Below are positions 8,780 through 16,332 of a DNA stretch of 23,259 bases, piece after piece. Source of the stretch: CBFCZU01 sp965602635 (GTDB lineage Bacteria > Planctomycetota > Phycisphaerae > SM23-33); assembly GCA_965602635.1 (NCBI GenBank), contig CBFCZU010000038.1:1-23259 (forward strand). The letters run 5' to 3'. The notes beneath the pieces were generated by a model. The model was given only the letters and a program-made list of their open reading frames with translations. It had not been told where the DNA came from and did not search any database. The position numbers were made by a program, and so were the translations under genes. The stretch's first letter is position 1. Each line of letters opens with the position of its first letter.

Positions 8780-10618
8780 ATGACAGAGATTCTGAAAAGA
8801 AACCACTTCCTGCCTGCGCTTCGCCGCCTGGCGCTCGCGCTTGTGAGCGCCGTGCTGAGTGCGGCCGCGGCTTCTGCCGCCGATACGCTTCCCGCGGCCC
8901 GATTCAAGGGGACGGGGAAGGCGGATCCGATCCGGGTGACGAACGTGGCGTGGAAGACGGACGCCGCTGCGGGAAACACGGCGGTCACCTTTGATCTGGC
9001 CTGGGATTGGTCCTGGCGGGCGGCGTGGGAGGAACCGGCGGAGCGAACCGGCGGCAAGGGAACGCTGAAACTGGAGAGCCGGGACGCGGCCTGGGTCTTC
9101 GTGAAGTTCCGCGAGCCCGGCGCCGACGGGTATAGGCACGCGACGCTCGACACGGACGGCGCGCATCATACCGCGCCCGCCGGGGCGAAACTGGACGTCG
9201 GGCTGAGCGATGACCCCTCGACGGGGCTCGGGGCAGGCGGGGCAGGCCGCAAGCGAGGCATGGGGGCCTTCGTTTACCGTGCCGCAACCAGCAGCGGTCC
9301 GAACGCCTGGAAGGGCGTCACGCTGCGCTGGCGGCACGGGGCGGACGGCGTCGACGATCCCGGCGCGGCGGACATCAAGGTCTTCGCCATCCAGATGGTC
9401 TACGTGCCGACTTGCCCCTTCTGGGCCGGGGACGGTTCGCCGCACACCATGGGCCAATTCTCGGCCGGCGACACGACCGATCCGCTCTTGATCCGGAGCG
9501 AGGAGGCGCTGACGCTGGGCGGGAGGGATCGGAACGGTCTGGGCACCCGCAACAGCATCGGGCCGAAATTCGCCGACGATTTCTCGATTAGTGTGACACA
9601 AACGCTCCCCGCCCAGTTTCCAAAAGGCTACGCCGGCTTCTACTGCATGCGGCAGGAGATCACGCAGGGGCAGTACGTGGAATTCCTCAATACGCTCACC
9701 TATGATGAACAGGCCCGCGCGATCAAAGGCGTGCACGCTTCGGGCGGCAAAAAACCCAATGCCCCCGCCGGCACGTTGGTCGGAACGGTTGTCCAGGGCA
9801 GTAGTTACAGGAACCGGGTCAAGATCGTGACGCCGGGCGCGCCGAACCCCCCCGGCCGGGTGGTGGCGCGGGCCGATGGGGTAGCGGCGTCGGTCAGTCC
9901 GACAGCCACGCCGGCAGTATTCACTACCGATGCGCCGCACTTGCCGCACGGCATGTGCTACAGCCACCAGACCGCGCTCACCCCCTGCCTGCTTTTCTCG
10001 GTCTGGGCCGGGTTGCGGCCGATGACGGAGTTGGAGTACGAGAAGGCCTGCCGCGGACCACTCAAGCCGGTGCCTGGCGAATTTGCCTGGGGGACGGCCG
10101 GAATCGCCGGCACCAACAAGCGCGAGGGGCCACGCGACGGATACGCCCTGCGCAATGCCGGCCAGGCCGACGAATCCGTCGTCTGGGAGGGCACCAACGG
10201 TCCCGACGCCGAGCGGGGCAACGCCGCCTGGGGCGGGACGACGCTGGGCAGGGGGTCGGATGGTTGCTATGCCATCAATCCCATCGACGGACCGCTGCGC
10301 GGCGGCCTCTTTGCGACGCCCGACAGCGATCGGGTCGCCGCCGGCGCGTCGTACTGGGGTATTCTCGATCTGACCGGCAGCCTGTGGGAGGAAGTGATCT
10401 GTCCGGGCAACGTGGCCGGTCCCTGGCGTGAGTCCCGGGGCCGTGGACGCGGGTTCGCGGGCGAGCATGGAGACGGGACGCTCAACCTGCCGACCGCATG
10501 GGAATACCGGGTACAGCGCGGCGGTTCCTACGACTTCGCCGTGGCGGCGAGCGTCTCGGACCGCAGGTTGTTCAGCCACGGGACGTCCAGCATGCGCGGC
10601 GTGCGCAGCGCGCCGTGA
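8780..10618 (+). CDS. Exported FGE-like (SUMF1-fold) protein, long form
   Basis: This 612-residue protein (616 if started at ATG 8768) has basic residues, a hydrophobic stretch and a cleavage site near AASAA. The mature chain opens with ARFKG. The shared N-terminal beta domain covers about residues 40-205: TFDLAW, WRAAWEEP, RDAAWVFVKF, FVYR, LRWRHGADGVDDP, then FAIQMVYVP. The FGE-like domain follows, with FYCM at 287-290, a long variable insertion after the QGQYVEFLNTL motif, GLRPMTELEYEKACRGP from 411, and DLTGSLWEEV near 530-539. That last segment corresponds to the GNVWEW region of FGEs. The end (RGGSYDFAVAASVSDRR, then RGVRSAP) is a typical SUMF1-fold terminus but has no cysteines. It shares a 24-base identical stretch with gene 11. 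It belongs to the same subgroup as the gene 3 and gene 11 modules. Activity is unknown. Confidence 0.78.
   Translation: MTEILKRNHFLPALRRLALALVSAVLSAAAASAADTLPAARFKGTGKADPIRVTNVAWKTDAAAGNTAVTFDLAWDWSWRAAWEEPAERTGGKGTLKLESRDAAWVFVKFREPGADGYRHATLDTDGAHHTAPAGAKLDVGLSDDPSTGLGAGGAGRKRGMGAFVYRAATSSGPNAWKGVTLRWRHGADGVDDPGAADIKVFAIQMVYVPTCPFWAGDGSPHTMGQFSAGDTTDPLLIRSEEALTLGGRDRNGLGTRNSIGPKFADDFSISVTQTLPAQFPKGYAGFYCMRQEITQGQYVEFLNTLTYDEQARAIKGVHASGGKKPNAPAGTLVGTVVQGSSYRNRVKIVTPGAPNPPGRVVARADGVAASVSPTATPAVFTTDAPHLPHGMCYSHQTALTPCLLFSVWAGLRPMTELEYEKACRGPLKPVPGEFAWGTAGIAGTNKREGPRDGYALRNAGQADESVVWEGTNGPDAERGNAAWGGTTLGRGSDGCYAINPIDGPLRGGLFATPDSDRVAAGASYWGILDLTGSLWEEVICPGNVAGPWRESRGRGRGFAGEHGDGTLNLPTAWEYRVQRGGSYDFAVAASVSDRRLFSHGTSSMRGVRSAP
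9212..9235 (+). repeat. 24-bp identical segment shared with gene 11 (copy 1)
   Basis: Bases 9212-9235 are identical to 20915-20938. Both encode the loop D-P-S-T-G-L-G-A in the shared N-terminal beta domain. The identity includes third codon positions, while the flanking sequence differs. Confidence 0.7.
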
Positions 10619-10639
10619 ATAGTGACTGTTGCAGAGAAC

Positions 10640-10643
10640 GGAG
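10640..10643 (+). promoter_or_regulatory. Shine-Dalgarno site fixing the start of gene 6
   Basis: GGAG lies 7 bp before ATG 10651. The frame is open upstream into the end of gene 5, but only this ATG has both a ribosome-binding site and a signal peptide directly after it. Confidence 0.7.
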
Positions 10644-10650
10644 AAGATCG

Positions 10651-12603
10651 ATGAAGACGATATGCACCACGATCACCCTATTGCTGCTGGCCGGAGCCGC
10701 GGCGCGGGCGGGCAACCTGAAGTTCGAGAATGTCAGCGTGAAGCCGCGCGATGCGAAGACCGCGACGGTGACCTTCGACATTGCATGGTCCAACGCCTGG
10801 CGGCGTGGGAGCTTCCATGATGCTGTCTGGGTGTTCTTCAAGGCCAGGGCTGAAGACGAGACGGGCTGGCAGCACGTTCGCCTGGCGGCGGACAAGGTGC
10901 TGAACCCGGCGCGTTACGGCCAAGACAGAGGCGGTACGCTGCTCGAATTCGTCGTGCCCGCCGGCGACGACGGGTTCGTGGGCATGTTCGTGCGGCGGAC
11001 GAAGCAAGGCAAGGGCGCTGTGACGGCGCGCGGTGTCACGGTGGTTTGGGACCTCAAGGCCGCGCCCGGCATCGGGGATATCCCCAGGACGCAGATCCGG
11101 GCCTTCGGGATCGAGATGGTGTATGTGGCCGAGGGGCTGTTCTGCTTGGGCTCGGGCGGGACGGAACGGAACCGGTTCTACAAGTATACCGACGGTAGCC
11201 AAGACCAGCAGCCGTACCAGGTCACAAGCGCCGGCGCGATCCCGACGGGCCGGCAGGAAGGCAGGCTGTGGGCGGTGGGCATCACGCCCGAGGACGGTGG
11301 CGAAATCCCGGCGTCTTTCCCCAACGGCTATGCCGCGTTCTACTGCATGAAGCGACCGTACATTACGCAGGCGCAGTACGCCGGCTTCCTGAACACACTG
11401 ACCGAGACGGATGCGAAGAAGCGGTACTACGCTGGGCTGCATGGCGTCGCGATCAAGCGTTCCGGGGAGTCAGAGAACTACGCCTATTCGGCGACCGATC
11501 CAGGCGGGCGTTGCCCTTTGTTGTCCTGGGTGGACGGCGCGGTGTTCACGGCGTGGGCAGGTCTGCGCCCGATAACGGAGTTGGAGTACGAAAAAGCCAT
11601 TCGCGGGCCGCTAGATCCGATGCCGGACGGTGCGGAGGTGTCGTACTGGGGCGTGGCGGTCGTGAACCAGGGGGGAATCTATGAGCGTCCGGTATCGGCC
11701 GGCACCATGGCGGGGCGCGCGTATGCGGGCACGCACGGCCGCGGCACGCCGGCCTTGCCCGCGGACTGGCCGGATGTTGGCGACGTTGTGTTGCGCGGCG
11801 GTTATGGCCCAGGCGGCAATGACGCCCACCTGCGCACGTCTGGCCGCATGGGCGCGATCGACGTGTTCGCGGATCGGAACCTCCACCCATACGCGGGTTG
11901 GCGCGCCGCGCGCTCGGGGCCGGCGGGGGATGCGGCGATGGAGCCGATCACCGGTCGAACCCTTGACCCTCGCGTGCCCCGCTTGGACCGTCCCGTCCGC
12001 GCCGACGGCGTCCTGGAGGAGTGGGGCAAGCCCTTGCTGACCCTCGGCGGGCCCGCCGACCTCTTCCCGGTCTACCGCCGCTTCGCGCCCTTCGACTTCT
12101 ACGGCCGTCTCCTCAAGCCGTGGCAGGGACCGCAGGACTTGAGCGCCAAGGTCTACCTGGGCTGGGACGGCGAGGCCCTCTGCGTGGCGGCTGAGGTGAC
12201 CGACGAACGGCACGTCAACACCAAGACCGGCAGCGGCATCTCCAGTGGCGATGCGATGCAGATGGGGCTGGTCACCGCGGACGGCGTCCACTGGAACGTC
12301 GGGTCGGCCCTGACCCGGTCGGGCGTCGCCTTCCACCAGTGGGAAGGCAAAGGCGACACGCTGGTGAAGACCGTCGGCTGCGCGGTGGTGCGGGATGACA
12401 AGGCCAAGGCCACGCGCTACGAGCTGCGTCTACCGCTGACCGCCCTCGGCCTCAAGGGCGGCGCCAAGTTCGGCTTCAACATCGTCTTCTCTGACGAAGA
12501 CAGCGACGAAGGCAGCGGGCAGCGCTACCGGCTCCAGTTGGCGCCGGGCCTGACGCATCCTGCCAACACCAGACTGTATTCCCGCTTCGTCCTGGCGAAG
12601 TAG
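10651..12603 (+). CDS. Exported FGE-like protein with C-terminal CBM9-like domain
   Basis: This 650-residue protein has a clean signal peptide (MKTICTT, LLLLAGAAARA). Residues about 22-150 are the short-form N-terminal beta domain (TFDIAW, DAVWVFFKAR, VRLAADKVLNP), close to gene 4. The FGE-like domain covers about 151-424: FGIEMVYV, YCMK at 231-234, GLRPITELEYEKAIRGP from 304, and an ending of GWRAARSGP. No cysteine lies in its last strands, and the GNVWEW-like segment is absent, as in gene 4. Residues about 440-650 add a domain matching the CBM9 pattern (RADGVLEEWG opening, KVYLGWDGEALCVAAEVTD, SSGDAMQMGL, YELRLPLTALG). CBM9-type domains bind sugar chain ends or occur in many exported glycan enzymes. 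This tail argues that the FGE-like partner also works on or near carbohydrate. Gene 7 follows after 43 bp. Confidence 0.78.
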   Translation: MKTICTTITLLLLAGAAARAGNLKFENVSVKPRDAKTATVTFDIAWSNAWRRGSFHDAVWVFFKARAEDETGWQHVRLAADKVLNPARYGQDRGGTLLEFVVPAGDDGFVGMFVRRTKQGKGAVTARGVTVVWDLKAAPGIGDIPRTQIRAFGIEMVYVAEGLFCLGSGGTERNRFYKYTDGSQDQQPYQVTSAGAIPTGRQEGRLWAVGITPEDGGEIPASFPNGYAAFYCMKRPYITQAQYAGFLNTLTETDAKKRYYAGLHGVAIKRSGESENYAYSATDPGGRCPLLSWVDGAVFTAWAGLRPITELEYEKAIRGPLDPMPDGAEVSYWGVAVVNQGGIYERPVSAGTMAGRAYAGTHGRGTPALPADWPDVGDVVLRGGYGPGGNDAHLRTSGRMGAIDVFADRNLHPYAGWRAARSGPAGDAAMEPITGRTLDPRVPRLDRPVRADGVLEEWGKPLLTLGGPADLFPVYRRFAPFDFYGRLLKPWQGPQDLSAKVYLGWDGEALCVAAEVTDERHVNTKTGSGISSGDAMQMGLVTADGVHWNVGSALTRSGVAFHQWEGKGDTLVKTVGCAVVRDDKAKATRYELRLPLTALGLKGGAKFGFNIVFSDEDSDEGSGQRYRLQLAPGLTHPANTRLYSRFVLAK

Positions 12604-12646
12604 AACAAGAACAGACTGTGACAGATAAGCGACAAGGAAGCAACCA

Positions 12647-14503
12647 ATGGGACGTATGGTACGATTCGTTGCCGTTTCGGCCGTGGCGACGGCGATGGCA
12701 TTCCCGGCGATGGCCGGAGAGGAACTCAAGCCGCGCGACCTGTCGCCCGTGACCCGGCTGGAGGCGCCGACTCATCCGCCCGTGGAGATCGTGTGTGAGG
12801 GACGCGCCAGGGCGGTGGTCTATGTAGCGAGCCGAGACCCCAGCGCGAACCTCAAGCGGCTGCTCGCCGAGTTGGTCGAGGTGGTCCGCCTCGGCACCGG
12901 CGCAACGCTCGAGCAGGTCGCCCGGCCTCCCGCCGCAGGAAGGCCCGCCATCGTGATAGGCGACTGTGAGGAAACGCGCAAGGCCGGCATCGATGCGGCG
13001 AAGATCCCAATCGAGGGATTCGTCGTCAAGACGGCGGCGAATCGCGTCTACCTTGTGGGCAGTACGAAGGCCTTGCCGGCCCGGAGCGACCGGTGGGCGA
13101 AGTGGAGCAACGACGGGTCGGCCTGGGCTGTGGCGGACTTCCTCGAGCGGCTCGTCGGCGCGCGGTGGTACTGGCCGACCGAGCTTGGTGGGCGGTGCGT
13201 CACCCGCGTCGGGTCGCTGGTGATCCCTCCGGTGCACTACAGCGATCAACCCGTGTTCCGCCTGCGGGAGTACCACCCGCCGCAGGGCTGGAAGCTCCCG
13301 GCGAGGGCGCGCTCTTCCGACAAGGAGCCGCTTCCCTTCCCGCCGGGGGCCATTCCCGAAGGGGTCGAGGCGGTCAACATGCGCGCCTACCTGCCTTTGG
13401 CGCGCGGCGGCTGCAGTTGGCCCTACAAGATCAAGGTCCACCAGCCCCAAGGCCTCAGGGGCCGTCCCAAGGAGTGGCACGAGGAACACAAGGACATGAT
13501 GGCGGTCAAGAAGGACGGCTCGCGGAGCACCACCATGTTGTGCTACAGCTCGCCGAAGGCGTTGGAGTTCCTCCTTGCCGGCTGCGAGCGTGTCTGGGAC
13601 AAGGGTGGCGGTGCTACCTGGGTCACTTCCACCTGCGTGACCGTTTCCCCTGGCGATTCGGTCGTGGCGTGCTACTGCTCGGCTTGCCGGGAGACGTTCG
13701 CCAAGGGCAGCGGTACGCCGAATGGCGGCGCCTCACTGATCATGGCCACATTCGTCAAGCGGATGTGCGAGGCCGTGAAGCGGCGATGGCCCGACAAGAA
13801 AGTGATCTACCTGCCCTACTGGAACTACGATGAGTGTCGCGAGGAAGTGCACTACCCGGACAACCTGGTGATCATGTCCGCCATGACTACCTATCCGATG
13901 CCGTTGAGGGCTCAACGCGGGAACTTCGAGGAGGCGATCCAACGTCTGCGCGGCTTCCGGGCGCAAGCATGCGTACCTGTCACCATCTGGGACTACTGCG
14001 TCGCCTGGACGTATGGCCCTTACCAGTACCCGCACCTCGTGCGCGACTATTGCCAGGCCGTCAAGGGGATCAGCGCCGGGTCCTTCCTCAACGGGATGTG
14101 CCTGGGCGAGTGGACCAACACGGCCCCGACCCTCTACGTTTGGATGAGAGCGCTGTGGAACCCCGATCTGGACGTGGACGCGGTGCTCGACGAGATGTGC
14201 CGGCGACTCTACGGCAAGGCCGGGAACACTGCCAGAGAACTCATGAAGCTGGAGTGCGACGTCTGGCAGAAGGGGGAGTGGACGAAGAACCGCATCAAGC
14301 AACCCGGCGGATGGCCCGTGCCCAGAAGGCTGTTCCGGGTCGTCTTCACGGCGGATGTGGTGCAACGGATGAAGGCGCTGCGCGACAAGGCGCTGGCCGA
14401 CCTGGCGGAAGACCCGGTTGCCCGGCAGCGGTTTCTGTACTGGACCTGGACGTTCGACGCGTTTCTAAAGGAAGCCGAGGCGGCCCACAAGAAGAGCCGA
14501 TGA
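12647..14503 (+). CDS. Exported DUF4838-domain protein, stand-alone paralogue of the gene 3 front half
   Basis: This 618-residue protein starts at ATG 12647, 8 bp after AAGGA. The signal peptide ends near AMAG. It aligns along nearly its full length with residues 1-610 of gene 3: GRARAVVYV, AIVIGDCEETR, GFVVKTAANRVYLVGST, FLERLVGARWYWPT, WTYGPYQYPHLVRDY, LDVDAVLDEMCRRLYG near 508-523, and a final RFLYWTWTFDAF. The family cysteine cluster is C342-x-C344-x2-C347. Unlike gene 3 it stops shortly after the WTW helix, showing the natural end of the DUF4838 protein and so where the fusion in gene 3 was made. The N-terminal part resembles the sheet domain in front of GH20/GH67 barrels, so a glycosidase-like role is plausible but unproven. 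Its TGA overlaps an in-frame ATG of gene 8. Confidence 0.82.
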   Translation: MGRMVRFVAVSAVATAMAFPAMAGEELKPRDLSPVTRLEAPTHPPVEIVCEGRARAVVYVASRDPSANLKRLLAELVEVVRLGTGATLEQVARPPAAGRPAIVIGDCEETRKAGIDAAKIPIEGFVVKTAANRVYLVGSTKALPARSDRWAKWSNDGSAWAVADFLERLVGARWYWPTELGGRCVTRVGSLVIPPVHYSDQPVFRLREYHPPQGWKLPARARSSDKEPLPFPPGAIPEGVEAVNMRAYLPLARGGCSWPYKIKVHQPQGLRGRPKEWHEEHKDMMAVKKDGSRSTTMLCYSSPKALEFLLAGCERVWDKGGGATWVTSTCVTVSPGDSVVACYCSACRETFAKGSGTPNGGASLIMATFVKRMCEAVKRRWPDKKVIYLPYWNYDECREEVHYPDNLVIMSAMTTYPMPLRAQRGNFEEAIQRLRGFRAQACVPVTIWDYCVAWTYGPYQYPHLVRDYCQAVKGISAGSFLNGMCLGEWTNTAPTLYVWMRALWNPDLDVDAVLDEMCRRLYGKAGNTARELMKLECDVWQKGEWTKNRIKQPGGWPVPRRLFRVVFTADVVQRMKALRDKALADLAEDPVARQRFLYWTWTFDAFLKEAEAAHKKSR

Positions 14504-14507
14504 CGGC

Positions 14508-14513
14508 GAGGAG
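14508..14513 (+). promoter_or_regulatory. Shine-Dalgarno site choosing the start of gene 8
   Basis: GAGGAG lies 7 bp before ATG 14521. A second in-frame ATG at 14500 overlaps the gene 7 stop as ATGA, but it would place this strong site inside the coding region. Start 14521 also gives the leader that resembles those of genes 3 and 7. Confidence 0.65.
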
Positions 14514-14520
14514 ACGACCC

Positions 14521-16320
14521 ATGGAACGATCGGCGAAGCGATCTCTGGCTCTTGTGGCCCTGGCGGTTTCGATGGGATTCCCCGCGGCGGGAGCTGAACG
14601 TCAACTGACCCCCGCGGACGACCTTCAGAAAACACTCGACGCGGCCAAGCCCGGGGACGCGATCGTCCTGGCCGACGGTGTGTACTACCAGAACGTCGTG
14701 ATCACCCACGGGGGAAAGCCAGGAAAGCCCATCACGCTGCGGGCCGCCAAGGGCGGGGCCGCGACTCTCAGCGGGGCCGTGCCGCCGGGTGAGGGGACGC
14801 TCAAGTTCCAACGCGTCGAAGGCGACCTGTACAAGGCGTCCGTATCGCACCGCGTGTGGTGGGTGATGGCCGGCGTGCGGAACCTTGTCAACTATGGGAA
14901 CCTGGCGCACCTGAAGCTGTTCCAGTTCCCCAATCTCTACAAGAAGGCCCTCCAGCCCTGCGCGCCGGAGGGCTTTGCCTGGCAGGACGGATTCCTCTAC
15001 GTTCGTCTGGAGCGCGGGGCCGACCCAAATACCGTCGCCATCCAAATCAACCGCCCCGGCGGACACTCGACCGGCGAGCCGGAGTTTGCCAAGGAATTCT
15101 ACTGCAACCCCGACACCGGCTTCTGGGTCCCCGGCACGGGGCACCTGTTCTCAAGGACGTTGGCCAACATCATTGTGAAGGCCGACCACGTTGTCATCGA
15201 GGGCTTGAGGCTTCATATGGGCGCGGGGGCGGCAGTGGTGGTCCACGGCAACGAGGTGACGATCCGCGACTGCTACATGAGCGGTGCGCACATGGGCGTC
15301 TGCCAGGGCGACTCGGTCCGGCTCCCGGCGCATGAATCACCCGGCCAGCGTCCGATCGGGCGCGCCAACCGCACCTCTCGCGGCCTGACGGTGGAGCATT
15401 GCGAGTTCGGCTGCCACCCCGCCTACAAATGGTGCCCGAAGTACTGGGGTGGCCTGTACCACAGCAACCTTGCGGCGGCGTTCATGAACTACGGTGGGCC
15501 GCGCTCGATCGTCCGCCACAACTGGGTCTACGACTCCGCCAACGACCTCCTGCAGCCGCGGGGCAACGGAACCAGCTCGCCCGCCGACGCTGGCGAGATC
15601 GCCTACAACCTCATCCAGAACAGCGGCGACGACTCCATCGAGTTCGACAGCACCACACCGATGAATCTCCGCGTCCATCACAACGTCATCGTGGACGGCC
15701 TGTGCCTGCTGGCCCTCTCGCCCGTCATGGGCGGCGGGCTGACCATCGACCACAACATACTCTACGTCTCGCCGGAGAACGGCTTGAGGTGGTGCGGCCT
15801 GTTCAAGGGCGGCAGCCCCTGGGGTAGTGGCCTGCCGACTCAGGGCGTGCGAATTGTCCATAACACGATGGTCAACACGCAAGGCCAGAACATCGGCCTC
15901 TGGTGGGTCGGCGGCCATCGCTATGAGAACAACGTCATCGAGAACAACATCTTCTATGTCGCCCGCTCGCAGAACTTCAGCGCGCCGGGGCTTGTGTTCG
16001 GCCGCCAGAACCTCTACTGCGGGCGCAAGGTAGATCCCAAGCACATCCCCGAGATGATGCACCACGAGGGCTCGCCGCTCGTGTCCATGAAGCCGATGGA
16101 CTTCAACCTCCGCACCGACAGCCCCGCCGTGGACGCCGGTGCCGCCGGCAAGGACTACAACCACCAGCCCCGCGGCAAGGCCCCGGACCTGGGCGCCATC
16201 GAGTTGGGCGAGACCTGGCGGTTCCCCCGCCCCGGCCCCCGCTGGGCCAAGGGCGAGGGAATCGCCAACCGCCCCGCGATCCCGGCCTCGCTGCCCCGCA
16301 AGTGGGTTGGGCTGGAGTAG
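14521..16320 (+). CDS. Exported right-handed beta-helix protein (polysaccharide lyase-like)
   Basis: This 599-residue protein has a signal peptide ending near PAAGA. Residues about 30-80 (LQKTLDAAKPGDAIVLADG, then KPITLRAAKGG) match the N-terminal cap common to PL6/chondroitinase-B-type and DUF1565-type parallel beta-helix proteins. The rest is a series of helix rungs: VVIEGLRLHMGAGA, VTIRDCYMSG, LTVEHCEF, SIVRHNWVYDS, EIAYNLIQNSGDDSIEF, LRVHHNVIVDG, LTIDHNILYV, RIVHNTMV, NVIENNIFYV. A terminal SPAVDAGAAGKDY and PDLGAIE segment is typical of such proteins in PVC and Bacteroidota genomes. I do not see the LTLRHG-type motif of PL6, so lyase activity is not established; a glycoside hydrolase or epimerase is also possible. 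It sits 12 bp before the heparinase-like lyase, which suggests a shared substrate. The alternative start at 14500 adds seven residues. Confidence 0.75.
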   Translation: MERSAKRSLALVALAVSMGFPAAGAERQLTPADDLQKTLDAAKPGDAIVLADGVYYQNVVITHGGKPGKPITLRAAKGGAATLSGAVPPGEGTLKFQRVEGDLYKASVSHRVWWVMAGVRNLVNYGNLAHLKLFQFPNLYKKALQPCAPEGFAWQDGFLYVRLERGADPNTVAIQINRPGGHSTGEPEFAKEFYCNPDTGFWVPGTGHLFSRTLANIIVKADHVVIEGLRLHMGAGAAVVVHGNEVTIRDCYMSGAHMGVCQGDSVRLPAHESPGQRPIGRANRTSRGLTVEHCEFGCHPAYKWCPKYWGGLYHSNLAAAFMNYGGPRSIVRHNWVYDSANDLLQPRGNGTSSPADAGEIAYNLIQNSGDDSIEFDSTTPMNLRVHHNVIVDGLCLLALSPVMGGGLTIDHNILYVSPENGLRWCGLFKGGSPWGSGLPTQGVRIVHNTMVNTQGQNIGLWWVGGHRYENNVIENNIFYVARSQNFSAPGLVFGRQNLYCGRKVDPKHIPEMMHHEGSPLVSMKPMDFNLRTDSPAVDAGAAGKDYNHQPRGKAPDLGAIELGETWRFPRPGPRWAKGEGIANRPAIPASLPRKWVGLE

Positions 16321-16332
16321 GAAGAGCAGATC

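Noticed and set aside
5701..12000. Diversity-generating retroelement with FGE-fold target proteins
   Set aside because: FGE/C-type-lectin folds are common targets of these elements. However, no reverse transcriptase, template repeat or adenine-biased variable repeat is visible, and paralogue differences are spread along the whole proteins. Flanking sequence could still be searched for a reverse transcriptase.
14521..16320. PL6 alginate lyase/chondroitinase B
   Set aside because: The N-terminal cap is similar, but I see no LTLRHG-type motif or clear Lys/Arg catalytic pair, so only a right-handed beta-helix call is made.
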